Part shown: piece after piece, positions 16,363 to 25,756 of the stretch | Layout of the letters: each line of letters starts with the position of its first letter | Numbering within the stretch: the stretch's first letter is position 1 | Notes under the pieces: generated by a model | What the model was told of the DNA's origin: nothing | The model's database searches: none | What the model saw: the letters and a program-made list of their open reading frames with translations, nothing else | Assembly: GCF_021502655.1 (NCBI RefSeq) | Contig: NZ_JAKFFT010000010.1 | Coordinates: 1 to 64,000 of the forward strand | From: Dyadobacter sp. CY347 | Lineage (GTDB): Bacteria; Bacteroidota; Bacteroidia; Cytophagales; Spirosomataceae | DNA: 64,000 nt | Direction: 5' to 3' | Program-made: the position numbers and the translations under genes

Positions 16363-18534
16363 TCACTTCCAAACCAACCCCATATTAGCAAACATAAATG
16401 CGTAAATGTCTGCCTGGGTTTCCAATGCTTTTTTGGTGTTGCTGGCGCCGTGGCCTGAGTTGGTGTCGATGCGGATTAGTAATGGGTTTTCGGATGATTT
16501 GCCTGCTTTGGTTTGGAGTTCGGCTGCGTATTTGAATGAATGTGCGGGCACAACTCGGTCGTCGTGATCGGCGGTTGTGATCATGGTTGAAGGATATTTT
16601 CCCCCTTCCTTAATGTTGTGCAGGGGCGAATAAGCGTACAGGACTTTGAATTCTTCGGCGTTGTCGCTGCTTCCGTAGTCTGCAATCCAGTTCCAGCCGA
16701 TGGTGAATTTGTGGAAACGGAGCATGTCCATCACGCCCACTGCCGGGAAGGCGACTTTGAAAAGCTCAGGCCGCTGGTTCATTACGGTTCCTACCAGCAA
16801 CCCGCCGTTAGAACCGCCTTGGATGGCTAGTCTTGCAGCGGATGTATATTTTTCTTTGATCAAAAACTCAGCGGCGGCAATGAAATCGTCAAAAACATTC
16901 TGCTTTTTGAGCTTCATTCCCTGCTCGTGCCATTTCTCACCATATTCGCTTCCGCCACGCAAGTTGGCCTGCACGTAAATGCCGCCCTGATCCAGGAACG
17001 GAATGCGTGTGGGACTGAAACCTGGGGTTAGGCTAATGTTAAATCCACCATAACCGTACAAAATCGTCGGATTCGAGCCGTCGCGTTTCATTCCTTTTTT
17101 ATAGGTGATAAAAGCGGGGATCTTAGTGCCGTCTTTGCTGGGATAAAAAACCTGTTCAGTTTCGTAATCTTCCGGTTTGAAGGACACTTCCGGCTCACGA
17201 AAAACTGCGCTCTTCTTGCTGGCAATGTCGTATTTGAAGATCGTCGGAGGGTAGTTGAATGATGTATAGGTGTAAAAAACAAAGCTGTCTTCGCGCTCAC
17301 CACCGAATCCGCTGGCAGTTCCCAGTCCTGGCAATTTCACCTCATTTTCCAATGCTCCCTCGATGCTGTAAACGTATGCACGGCTGCTAACGTCCTTGGA
17401 ATAGGAGGCAAACAATTTGTTCCCGGCAAGCCCGGCTCCTAATAGCGGTTCAGGCTTTTCAGGGAGAACGGTTTTCCAGGATTTCGACGCCGAAACATAG
17501 CGCATAACCTTGCTATTTGGCGCATTTTCATTGGTTTCAATCAGAAAATCGTTTCCAACATTCTCGATAACTCCATATTGAAAATCCGTTATCTCTTCCT
17601 TAATCGGTGTAAATGTCGTTTCTCCTTTTTTCAAAATCCACAAACCATTCCCGTCCTTCCCTTTCCCCCGATCGCTTACGCTTAACACCGCAAACTGCTC
17701 ATCCTCAGTTGTGCCGATGGTATGGAACCGCTGTGGATTTGCCGGATCTTCAAATACGAGCTTGTCTTCGCTTTGTGTTGTCCCGATTTTGTGGAAGTAA
17801 ACCTGATGGTTCTCATTTTTCGCGGCCAATGCACTGCCTTCGGGCTTTGGGTAGCGACTATAATAAAAGCCATCGCCCTGCCACGCTGCACCGGAAATTT
17901 TCACCCATTCAACCTTATCTGAAAGCATGGACAGGGTTTTCATGTCCATCACCTGATATTCCTGCCAGTCGGAGCCGCCTTGGGAAAAGCCTAGCACTGC
18001 GTGATTTCCGTCTTTTGAAAGGCTAAAAACGGTGAGCCGCGTTGTGCCGTATGCCGAAAGTTTATTCGGATCGATTACAGTTTCAGGCGTGCCGTTCTCT
18101 CCTTCCTGACGATATAGCACGGCCTGATTTTGCAGACCATCATTTTTATAGAAATAATAATAATCGCCTTTTTTCCTTGGGGCCGAATATTTGGGATAAT
18201 TATATGCCTTTTCAAGATCAAGGAAGATCTTATTTTTAAAAGGGATCTTATCTAAATAACTGAATGTAACTGCATTCTGCGCCTTCACCCACTCGCCTGT
18301 TTCCTTCGAACGATCGTCTTCCAGCCAGCGATAAGGATCAGAAACTTTAACTCCGTGGTAGTCGTCAGTGTGATCAACTTTGTTTGTCACCGGATAATCG
18401 GGCTTTTGGCCCAAACTGTCGTTCAGCATGGAAGCGGCAAGGATAGTCATTACAATATTTTTAAAATTCAAAAAATAAGATCGCACTGAATAGTGTCGCA
18501 CCGAATGGTGTCGCACTGAATAGTGTCGCATCAT
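16363..18534 (-). CDS. Prolyl oligopeptidase family serine peptidase (S9A)
   Basis: A 723-residue S9A peptidase that cleaves short peptides after proline. After a hydrophobic N-terminus, the mature start resembles the family (YPVTNKVDHTDDYHGVKVSDPYRWLED). A seven-bladed propeller follows (about 80-440) and then the alpha/beta-hydrolase domain. The nucleophile is S575 in QGGSNGGL; the acid is in TADHDDRVVPAHS and the His in TNSGHGASN. The ATG at 18534 overlaps the upstream stop (ATGA), supporting coupled translation, but the first 18 residues are three RHYSV-like repeats. The signal peptide therefore has an odd, long, His/Arg-rich front. A later start near NIVMTILAASM is possible. Confidence 0.9.
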   Translation of the reverse strand: MMRHYSVRHHSVRHYSVRSYFLNFKNIVMTILAASMLNDSLGQKPDYPVTNKVDHTDDYHGVKVSDPYRWLEDDRSKETGEWVKAQNAVTFSYLDKIPFKNKIFLDLEKAYNYPKYSAPRKKGDYYYFYKNDGLQNQAVLYRQEGENGTPETVIDPNKLSAYGTTRLTVFSLSKDGNHAVLGFSQGGSDWQEYQVMDMKTLSMLSDKVEWVKISGAAWQGDGFYYSRYPKPEGSALAAKNENHQVYFHKIGTTQSEDKLVFEDPANPQRFHTIGTTEDEQFAVLSVSDRGKGKDGNGLWILKKGETTFTPIKEEITDFQYGVIENVGNDFLIETNENAPNSKVMRYVSASKSWKTVLPEKPEPLLGAGLAGNKLFASYSKDVSSRAYVYSIEGALENEVKLPGLGTASGFGGEREDSFVFYTYTSFNYPPTIFKYDIASKKSAVFREPEVSFKPEDYETEQVFYPSKDGTKIPAFITYKKGMKRDGSNPTILYGYGGFNISLTPGFSPTRIPFLDQGGIYVQANLRGGSEYGEKWHEQGMKLKKQNVFDDFIAAAEFLIKEKYTSAARLAIQGGSNGGLLVGTVMNQRPELFKVAFPAVGVMDMLRFHKFTIGWNWIADYGSSDNAEEFKVLYAYSPLHNIKEGGKYPSTMITTADHDDRVVPAHSFKYAAELQTKAGKSSENPLLIRIDTNSGHGASNTKKALETQADIYAFMFANMGLVWK
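18484..18528 (-). repeat. Three tandem 15-bp repeats at the start of the prolyl oligopeptidase gene
   Basis: Three in-frame copies of a 15-base unit encode RHYSV, RHHSV, RHYSV directly after the start codons. The first and third copies are identical and the middle one differs at two bases, so the array may change length by slippage without breaking the frame. Confidence 0.9.
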
Positions 18535-20414
18535 TTGATCACGTCAATTTCAAGTGAACTGGCTGCGCCGGCCTGATGAAAAATGGTTTGCTTTGCGCTG
18601 ATAAAGTCCGATTGGTCAGCCTTGTAAATGTTCTCCACGTATTTCTGGGGATTTCGGTCAAAAAGCGGGAATGCGGTGCTCTGAACCTGCACCATAATGC
18701 GGTGGCCTTTTTTAAATGTGTGCAAAACATCCTGCAAGCGGAATTTAATGTCGGTCATTTTTCCAGCGACCAATGCTTCCGGTTTCTCAAAACTATTTCG
18801 GAACCTCGATCTCATGATTTCGCTCCGCACCATTTGCTGGTAACCTGCAAGAACCGTCGTGGGATTGGGCAGATATGCATGAATTTTTTCGTCACCGGGA
18901 TAGACGTCGATTAGTTTCACAAAAAAATCGGCGTCGGTCCCGGTTGTGCTGATCTTTAATAATGCTGTAATTTCTCCTCCCAATGTAACGTCATTTTCAA
19001 GCACATCGGTCTGAAAAACAAGGACATCCGGTCGCGTGGAAGCGAAGCGCTGGTCTTCCGACATGTATTCAAACGGCGTGAAACCGGCCATTTGCTTGTA
19101 ATTCGCGGTGTAAGGAACCGGTTTGGCCGGGTCACTTACATATTCACTCACAGACTTGGCCTGTGCGGGCGCTTTGAAATCAAGTTTGCCGCTTTCGTGG
19201 AAATATAATTTGCGCTTCTCAACATTCGCCAAAGGCCATTTATCAAATGTCTGCCAAGCTTTTTTGCCCGTATCAAACATGTATGCTTCCGGCAAATCGG
19301 TTTTCCCGTCGCCCGATTCTTTCAGGAAATGTTTGAAAAATTTCGCCTCAATGTTGGTTTGATAAAATGTTGCAATGCTATCTCCAAAATAAATATCATT
19401 GTGCAATGTATGCCCGGTTTCCCTGCTCCACCGCCCGTGCCCGAAAGGCCCCACGACAATCGTATTATATGTAGAAGGGTTGTTCTTTTCTATTGTTTTG
19501 TAAGTGTTCAAAGGACCATATAGATCTTCTGCATCAAACCAGCCGCCAACGGTCATAAATGCATGCTTAATGTTTTTCAAATGCGGCAGGATGTCCCTTT
19601 TTTGCCAAAACTCATCCTTATTTGGGTGGTTGACCGTTTCCTGCCAGTAGAAATTCTTTGAATAATATTTATCAAAATTTTTCAGCGGGCCCATGTTCAG
19701 GTTGAATGTGTAACCATCGGGCTTGGCTTCGAACATATCCCCGGCAAACCAGGAAGACGTTGTCGGTTTCGGAGGCTTGATCCCGAAAACCGGAAATGTC
19801 AGGTAATAACCTTGCGTAAATGCGCCGTTATGGTGGAAATCGTCAAAAAAGAAGTCGGCGATGGGTGCTTGCGGCGACGATGCTTTTAATGCCGGATGCT
19901 CAGAAAGCGCGCTTGCGGTGGTGTAAAATCCGGGATAGGAAATTCCCCACTGGCCCACTTTGCCATTGTTGTTAGGAACGCTTTTGAGCAGCCAATCAAT
20001 CGTGTCATATGTGTCCGAGGCTTCGTCCACATCCTTTTTTCCCTTTTTCTGCGCAATGTGCGGCGTCATATTGGTCCACTCGCCTTCGCTCATGTAGCGG
20101 CCGCGCACATCCTGGTATACAAAAATAAATTTGTCCCGCATTAATGTCGGACTTGGACCGATCCTGGGTGGATAATTGTCTGGCCCGTAAGGAGCAACGC
20201 TGTAACATGTGCGCTGCATTAAAAACGGATATTTTTTGTCGGCAGAAGCGTCTTTCGGGCTGTAAACGATCGTATGCAGTTTCACGCCATCGCGGACCGG
20301 AATGTCGTATTCGGCTTTCGTGTAATTTTCGCGAATGAATTTTTCATCCCCGTTCTGAGCGTTTGCAAGAGTAACAACGAGCATCAGAACGACGCCTAGT
20401 AGATTTTTAAACAT
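18531..20414 (-). CDS. CocE/NonD-family hydrolase (X-Pro dipeptidyl-peptidase S15 type)
   Basis: A 627-residue exported alpha/beta hydrolase. The signal peptide is clear (VVLMLVVTLANAQ, cleavage near residue 19). The catalytic domain begins YDIPVRDGVKLHTIVYSP, and the nucleophile is S159 in VGQWGISYPGFY. The C-terminal part (about 390-627) is the jelly-roll X-Pro dipeptidase domain (SGKLDFKAP onward, ending SLEIDVI). Family members act as acyl-ester, beta-lactam acid or dipeptidyl hydrolases; the gene partner here, a prolyl oligopeptidase, favours peptide breakdown. It lies 9 bases after the lipoprotein gene and overlaps the next gene by 4 bases. Confidence 0.9.
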   Translation of the reverse strand: MFKNLLGVVLMLVVTLANAQNGDEKFIRENYTKAEYDIPVRDGVKLHTIVYSPKDASADKKYPFLMQRTCYSVAPYGPDNYPPRIGPSPTLMRDKFIFVYQDVRGRYMSEGEWTNMTPHIAQKKGKKDVDEASDTYDTIDWLLKSVPNNNGKVGQWGISYPGFYTTASALSEHPALKASSPQAPIADFFFDDFHHNGAFTQGYYLTFPVFGIKPPKPTTSSWFAGDMFEAKPDGYTFNLNMGPLKNFDKYYSKNFYWQETVNHPNKDEFWQKRDILPHLKNIKHAFMTVGGWFDAEDLYGPLNTYKTIEKNNPSTYNTIVVGPFGHGRWSRETGHTLHNDIYFGDSIATFYQTNIEAKFFKHFLKESGDGKTDLPEAYMFDTGKKAWQTFDKWPLANVEKRKLYFHESGKLDFKAPAQAKSVSEYVSDPAKPVPYTANYKQMAGFTPFEYMSEDQRFASTRPDVLVFQTDVLENDVTLGGEITALLKISTTGTDADFFVKLIDVYPGDEKIHAYLPNPTTVLAGYQQMVRSEIMRSRFRNSFEKPEALVAGKMTDIKFRLQDVLHTFKKGHRIMVQVQSTAFPLFDRNPQKYVENIYKADQSDFISAKQTIFHQAGAASSLEIDVIK

Positions 20415-20423
20415 GAGTTTTGT

Positions 20424-21350
20424 CTATTTTTTTTTATAAAAATTCAAAGTAACGCTGGCAGCATTGGACCGTTCGCTGAGCGTATAAAATCCTTTCCCAT
20501 CGGCATCCATACAAACCGCCTCACCCTGCGGTTCAAGGGCCACCAATAATTGTTTTGTCGATGGTTGGGTTAATGTTTGCCCCACAGATTCACCTGCCTT
20601 TATTTTCCAATAATATACAGCAAGATAAGTCCTGATGAGGATTTCGGTGCCATCTTTTGAAATATTTCCGCCTGTGGCTAATCCTACGCCCGGCACTGTT
20701 CCCACTTTTTCAGCAACAATGGTTTGCGTCGTGGATTGCGGGAAAGCCAGCCTGTAAATGCCTGTATTTTGTCCTTCCTTTGATAAAACAAAAAGATCTT
20801 TGGTGGCCGGATCAAGCATGAGTGACTCTGCATCCCTGGCGCCATCAGGATAGCTGAATGTGATTTTTTCCAATTTCGTTTCATCAAAATTCGCATTGGC
20901 ATCGCTCACTTCCGGAACCCTGTAAATGACACCGACCTGGCTTTTAGGCTCATTATTGTTTCCAATGTCTCCTATATAAAGATAATTGACGCCTGCCTCT
21001 GGTCCGGGGCCAGTCGCCACATCTTCCCAATCACGGTTAGCGGCACCGGGAATTTTCATTTCCTTAATATTCTTTCCATCTGCGCTTAACAAATACAGAG
21101 AGCTCGGCTGGCCGGAATCCTGGTTCACCCAGAAATTCCCAGGCATGTTATAACTCGGAACTAGGCCCGAGGCTTCGTCTATAATACCGGGTGTAATGGC
21201 AACTTTTTGAGGAATTATATCAAAGTCGGCAGCGGCGGTGGGATTGGTTACGGGATCGGGATCGCAGGAACAGGTAACACAAAAAATAATGGACGACAGA
21301 ACCACTCCTGCTTGCCCGCTCAGCCTTTTATATAATTTCATAAAAAACAC
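20424..21350 (-). CDS. Lipoprotein with propeller-like fold, unknown function
   Basis: A 308-residue lipoprotein. The signal peptide ends in a CVTCSCDPD lipobox region with Cys near residues 27-29. The rest has repeated beta segments with DWEDVATGPGPEAGVNYLYIGD, DAESLMLDPATKDLFVLSKEG and similar motifs, resembling SdiA-regulated or esterase-like beta-propeller domains. The annotated ATG gives MFFMKLYKRL; the second Met (21341) is an equally good start. It is the first gene of a three-gene peptidase operon and divergent from aspS. Function is not known. Confidence 0.75.
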   Translation of the reverse strand: MFFMKLYKRLSGQAGVVLSSIIFCVTCSCDPDPVTNPTAAADFDIIPQKVAITPGIIDEASGLVPSYNMPGNFWVNQDSGQPSSLYLLSADGKNIKEMKIPGAANRDWEDVATGPGPEAGVNYLYIGDIGNNNEPKSQVGVIYRVPEVSDANANFDETKLEKITFSYPDGARDAESLMLDPATKDLFVLSKEGQNTGIYRLAFPQSTTQTIVAEKVGTVPGVGLATGGNISKDGTEILIRTYLAVYYWKIKAGESVGQTLTQPSTKQLLVALEPQGEAVCMDADGKGFYTLSERSNAASVTLNFYKKK

Positions 21351-21376
21351 TTCATGTTAGATTTGCTAAAAATACG

Positions 21377-21384
21377 TACTTTTG
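21377..21384 (+). promoter_or_regulatory. Candidate -7 box (TACTTTTG) for aspS
   Basis: TACTTTTG matches TAnnTTTG and lies 50 bases before the aspS start in the 83-base divergent spacer. The -33 element is not clear. Confidence 0.45.
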
Positions 21385-21433
21385 CGCCATTTATTATCAG
21401 GCAGTTTCACTATATCAGTATTAAAAAAGTTAT

Positions 21434-23191
21434 ATGTTACGTACCCATACCTGTGGAGAGTTAAGCTTAGAACATGTAAATCAAGAGGTTGTATTGTGTG
21501 GCTGGGTTCAGCGTGTCCGTGATAAGGGCGGCATGATCTGGCTTGATTTGCGTGACCGCTACGGATTAACTCAGCTTCTGTTTGAAGAAGGAAAAACACA
21601 GGCTAATGTGCTTGAAATCGCGCGCTCACTGGGCCGTGAATTTGTTATTTCAGCAAAAGGCCAGGTGATAGAAAGGCTTTCCAAGAATGACAAAATAGCC
21701 ACCGGTGCTATCGAAATACGCGTTTCGGAACTAAATATCCTGAATCCTGCAAAATTACCTCCCTTCCTGATCGAAGATGAAACGGATGGCGGTGATGATA
21801 TCCGGATGAAATACAGATATCTGGATCTGAGAAGAAATAATGTTCGTAAAAATTTACAATTGCGGCATCAGGTTGCGCGTCACACGCGTGCTTACCTGGA
21901 TGATCTGGACTTTATAGAAGTTGAAACACCTGTATTAATAAAATCCACACCGGAAGGCGCGCGGGATTTTGTTGTTCCTAGCCGCATGAACCCGGGGGAG
22001 TTTTACGCATTGCCACAATCTCCGCAAACATTTAAGCAGCTGCTGATGGTGGCAGGTTTCGACCGTTACTACCAGATCGTGAAATGTTTCCGGGATGAAG
22101 ATTTACGTGCTGACCGTCAGCCTGAATTTACGCAAATAGACTGCGAAATGTCGTTTGTAACGCAGGAAGACGTTTTGAATACTTTTGAAGGACTTATCCG
22201 TAACCTATTTGCAAAAGTAAAAGGACTTGACCTGCCGGAAGTTCCGCGTATGACTTATACGGACGCCATGCGACTGTATGGCTCGGACAAACCGGATATC
22301 CGGTTCGATATGCAGTTTGTCGAATTAAAAGGAGCTGCACAGGATCTTACTTCGGGCAAAGGTTTCGGTGTATTTGATGACGCTGAGTTGGTTGTCGGCA
22401 TCTGCGCACCGGATAGTGCCGTATATACCCGCAAGCAAATGGACGAACTAACGGACTGGCTGAAACGTCCGCAAATCGGAGCGAAAGGCTTGATTTATGT
22501 TCGCTATAATACCGATGGTTCATTGAAATCGTCCGTTGACAAATTCTACGCCGAAGAAGATATTAAGAAATGGGCTGAGGCGTTTAATGCTAAACCGGGC
22601 GATCTGATCTTAATTATTTCGGGTGCCGCAGACAAAGCGCGCAAGCAATTGAACGAGCTTCGCCTTGAAATGGGAACGAGGTTAGGGTTGAGAAACCCGG
22701 ACGAATACAGAGCATTATGGGTGCTGGATTTTCCATTGTTGGAATATGGGGAAGCAGAAAATCGCTGGTTTGCCATGCACCATCCTTTTACAAGTCCGAA
22801 GCCGGAGGATATTGCTTTGCTGGACGGGAATTTGGGAGCGGTCAGGGCCAATGCATACGATATGGTGATCAATGGCGTTGAAGTTGGCGGAGGTTCTGTG
22901 AGGATCTTTGAAAAAGAGCTTCAAAAGCAAATGTTTGGAATCCTTGGCTTTACCGAGGAAGAGGCTCAGGAGCAATTTGGGTTCTTGATGAATGCTTTCG
23001 AATTTGGCGCACCTCCCCACGCCGGGATTGCGTTTGGATTTGACCGTCTGTGCTCCATCTTTGGCGGCGCGGACTCTATCAGGGACTTTATCGCGTTCCC
23101 TAAGAATAATTCGGGACGCGACGTGATGATTGATTCACCGTCTGTTATATCGGATGCGCAATTGAAAGAATTGGCTATCAAAGTAGAATAG
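21434..23191 (+). CDS. aspS: Aspartate-tRNA ligase
   Basis: A 585-residue class II aminoacyl-tRNA synthetase that charges tRNA-Asp. The N-terminal OB-fold anticodon-binding domain (about 1-105) begins MLRTHTCGELSLEHVNQEV. The catalytic core shows motif 2 (FRDEDLRADRQPEFTQID) and motif 3 (GIAFGFDRLCSIFGG). The insert between them (about 290-410) is the GAD-type domain of bacterial AspRS. Length is normal. It is a single-gene unit between the divergent lipoprotein operon and the polysaccharide locus. Confidence 0.97.
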   Translation: MLRTHTCGELSLEHVNQEVVLCGWVQRVRDKGGMIWLDLRDRYGLTQLLFEEGKTQANVLEIARSLGREFVISAKGQVIERLSKNDKIATGAIEIRVSELNILNPAKLPPFLIEDETDGGDDIRMKYRYLDLRRNNVRKNLQLRHQVARHTRAYLDDLDFIEVETPVLIKSTPEGARDFVVPSRMNPGEFYALPQSPQTFKQLLMVAGFDRYYQIVKCFRDEDLRADRQPEFTQIDCEMSFVTQEDVLNTFEGLIRNLFAKVKGLDLPEVPRMTYTDAMRLYGSDKPDIRFDMQFVELKGAAQDLTSGKGFGVFDDAELVVGICAPDSAVYTRKQMDELTDWLKRPQIGAKGLIYVRYNTDGSLKSSVDKFYAEEDIKKWAEAFNAKPGDLILIISGAADKARKQLNELRLEMGTRLGLRNPDEYRALWVLDFPLLEYGEAENRWFAMHHPFTSPKPEDIALLDGNLGAVRANAYDMVINGVEVGGGSVRIFEKELQKQMFGILGFTEEEAQEQFGFLMNAFEFGAPPHAGIAFGFDRLCSIFGGADSIRDFIAFPKNNSGRDVMIDSPSVISDAQLKELAIKVE

Positions 23192-23250
23192 TTTAAATAT
23201 TTATTGGATTAATATATTTTTCCGGGGAATTTAATTATTGTAAGATTTTG

Positions 23251-23258
23251 TAGTTTTG
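23251..23258 (+). promoter_or_regulatory. Candidate -7 box (TAGTTTTG) for the polysaccharide locus
   Basis: TAGTTTTG matches TAnnTTTG and lies 75 bases ahead of the SLBB gene, the first gene of the long rightward locus. The resulting leader would be about 65-70 bases. No clear -33 box was seen. Confidence 0.45.
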
Positions 23259-23332
23259 CTGCTTGCTTTGTCAAGCACCCTGGATCTAGTTCAGAAAAGC
23301 GTACCGACGCCATTTAATATAATAAACACTGC

Positions 23333-25738
23333 ATGCATTATTTATCTAAAACAGTTAACGCCATTCGGATAGCGTTTTTTATCCTACTGATAAGTACAGC
23401 CACCCAAGCCCAGGATCCAGTACCACAAACCCCGACCACTGTACCGGGGCAAGCCACCCCAACACCGTCGACCGGAGCTCCCGTTTCCAACTCACAGGCC
23501 GTTGAATTCTATAACCAGGCCAAGCAGTCCGGAATGTCCGATATGGATATCGAAAAGGCAGCATTGCAAAGAGGTTATACGCTGGATGATATTTCCGCAA
23601 TGCGTAAACGTCTGGAACAGAGCTCTAAGGACAACACAAAAAATGATCCTAACAGAGACCAGCTGGATGAAACCAGGGAGCAGGATGACCTGGATGAGTT
23701 AGAAGAAGAGACAAATAACGAAAGAGATACGACTGCTGCTGGAAGAGCACGGTTTAGAAGGTTAAACAGAACATTCGGTTCATCATTTTTCAGAAGGACT
23801 TCAACAACTTTTGAGCCTAATCTACGAATTCCAACACCAAGAAATTACATTTTAGGGCCTGACGACGAGTTAGTGGTCGACATTTATGGAAATTCAGTGG
23901 ATAATTTCCGCATGAAGATCAGCCCGGAAGGAACAGTCAAAATGCTGAACCTCGCTCCGGTGTATGTCAATGGACTCACCATTGAACAGGCCAGCGAGAG
24001 GATTATTAACAGACTGAGACAGGCATATTCTACATTAAACCGCCCCGGATCCGGCACCTACTCCACCATTACATTGGGTAATGTTCGCAGCATCCGGGTT
24101 ATGATTGCGGGTGAAGTGGTTCGTCCCGGCACTTACACAGTTTCCTCTTTATCAACCGCTTTCAATGCACTTTACGTTTCGGGAGGACCAGGGCGAAATG
24201 GTTCTTACAGGAACATCGATATAATCAGAAATAACAAAATCATCCGTCAGATAGACTTGTACCGGTTCCTGATAGATGCAGATTTAAGGGATAACATTGC
24301 TTTGCAGGATCAGGACATCATTTTGATCCGCCCATATGAAACACGACTGGAACTAACCGGTGAGGTCAAGAAAAGCGGGATTTTTGAAGCGAAGGCTGGC
24401 GAAACAATGAAGGATATCCTGAAATATGCAGGCGGCTTTACACCGGATGCATTCACGCAGCTGATCCAGTATCAGAGAAATACGGGTAATAACTTCATAA
24501 TCGGAAGTATCGATTCTGTTCAGGTGAATACTTTTGTCCCAAAAAACGGGGATATCTATAATGTTAAAAGGATTCTCGAAGTTGTTGCTAACCAGGTTGA
24601 AGTCCGCGGTGCAGTAACAAGGCCGGGCGTATATCCTCTGGATGAACGCACCAAAACAGTAAAAGAATTAATTACAATTTCACAAGGAATCAGCCCCAGA
24701 GCATTCCTTAACCGCGCACTTCTCGAAAGATCAAGCGGTGACACCCAAACCGGACTTGTTGCCATTGATTTAAGGAAACTGTTAAACAATGAGATCCCTG
24801 ATATCACATTATTACCCGGCGATATTCTTACCATTAAGTCGGTAGAGGACCTGAAAGAATTTACCTTCTTATCTGTAAAGGGGTCGGTTATTAATCCCGG
24901 TGAATACTATTACTATAAAGATATCACCATTGCGGATTTGATATTTCAGGCAGGCGGCTACACAGAAGGCGGTATCCCCTACCGCATCGAAGTTTCACGC
25001 AGGGTTAAAAATGATACAACCGGGCTTCCAAGCGACCAGAATGTAAGGATTTTCACGCTGGACGTTGCTGATAACCTGACATTGAATGAGCAGGATCAGA
25101 AGTTTACACTCTATCCTTACGACATTGTTCTGGTGCGTAAATCCCCAAGATATGAGACGCAGAAAACGGTGACGATTTTTGGTCAGGTGACTTATCCCGG
25201 AACGTACACCATTCTGAACAACTTTGAAAAAATTTCAGATCTGTTCCCCAAAGCGGGCGGAATGCGCAAAGAAGCATACATAGAAGGAGCCAGGTTTTAC
25301 CGAAATCGTGAATTGGTTGCCCTTGACCTGAAAGCGATCATTGAGAAGCCGTCAATCCCTGCTAACCTGCTTCTGGCGGATGGCGATACAATCTACATTC
25401 CGAAAAAATCCGAGATGGTGAGAATCCAGGGAGGCGTTTATAATCCTTCATTGGTAAACTTCGATCCAAGTTTCAACTTCCACGAATACATCTCTCAGGC
25501 CGGTGGATTTGCTGAAAGAGCCCGCAAAAACAGGGTTTACGTCTCCTACCCTAACGGAAGGACGCACCGCACAAGCAAATTCTTGTTTTTCAGATCCTAC
25601 CCAAAAGTTCAGCCGGGATCTGTTGTAACGGTTCCATTGAAAGAGCCAAAACCTGACCGCCCAATAACGCCCGGAGAACGTATCGCGATCATTTCACTGG
25701 CGACGACTTTGATTCTCACAGCTATCCGTTTATTCTAA
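23333..25738 (+). CDS. SLBB-domain outer-membrane polysaccharide export protein
   Basis: An 801-residue Wza-like exporter. A signal peptide (FFILLISTATQAQ, cleavage near residue 27) is followed by a Pro/Thr-rich linker and a helical segment. The Poly_export domain begins at about 170 (NYILGPDDELVVDIYG). Six SLBB-type repeats follow, starting near 254 (VMIAGEVVRPGTY), 338 (LTGEVKKSGIF), 421 (VRGAVTRPGVY), 511 (SVKGSVINPGEY), 612 (IFGQVTYPGTY) and 696 (IQGGVYNPSL). A short hydrophobic helix ends the protein. It should form the periplasmic and outer-membrane channel for the polysaccharide. It heads the locus, 18 bases before the Wzz-like gene. Confidence 0.92.
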   Translation: MHYLSKTVNAIRIAFFILLISTATQAQDPVPQTPTTVPGQATPTPSTGAPVSNSQAVEFYNQAKQSGMSDMDIEKAALQRGYTLDDISAMRKRLEQSSKDNTKNDPNRDQLDETREQDDLDELEEETNNERDTTAAGRARFRRLNRTFGSSFFRRTSTTFEPNLRIPTPRNYILGPDDELVVDIYGNSVDNFRMKISPEGTVKMLNLAPVYVNGLTIEQASERIINRLRQAYSTLNRPGSGTYSTITLGNVRSIRVMIAGEVVRPGTYTVSSLSTAFNALYVSGGPGRNGSYRNIDIIRNNKIIRQIDLYRFLIDADLRDNIALQDQDIILIRPYETRLELTGEVKKSGIFEAKAGETMKDILKYAGGFTPDAFTQLIQYQRNTGNNFIIGSIDSVQVNTFVPKNGDIYNVKRILEVVANQVEVRGAVTRPGVYPLDERTKTVKELITISQGISPRAFLNRALLERSSGDTQTGLVAIDLRKLLNNEIPDITLLPGDILTIKSVEDLKEFTFLSVKGSVINPGEYYYYKDITIADLIFQAGGYTEGGIPYRIEVSRRVKNDTTGLPSDQNVRIFTLDVADNLTLNEQDQKFTLYPYDIVLVRKSPRYETQKTVTIFGQVTYPGTYTILNNFEKISDLFPKAGGMRKEAYIEGARFYRNRELVALDLKAIIEKPSIPANLLLADGDTIYIPKKSEMVRIQGGVYNPSLVNFDPSFNFHEYISQAGGFAERARKNRVYVSYPNGRTHRTSKFLFFRSYPKVQPGSVVTVPLKEPKPDRPITPGERIAIISLATTLILTAIRLF

Positions 25739-25756
25739 CATACTTGCGAATCCAGA

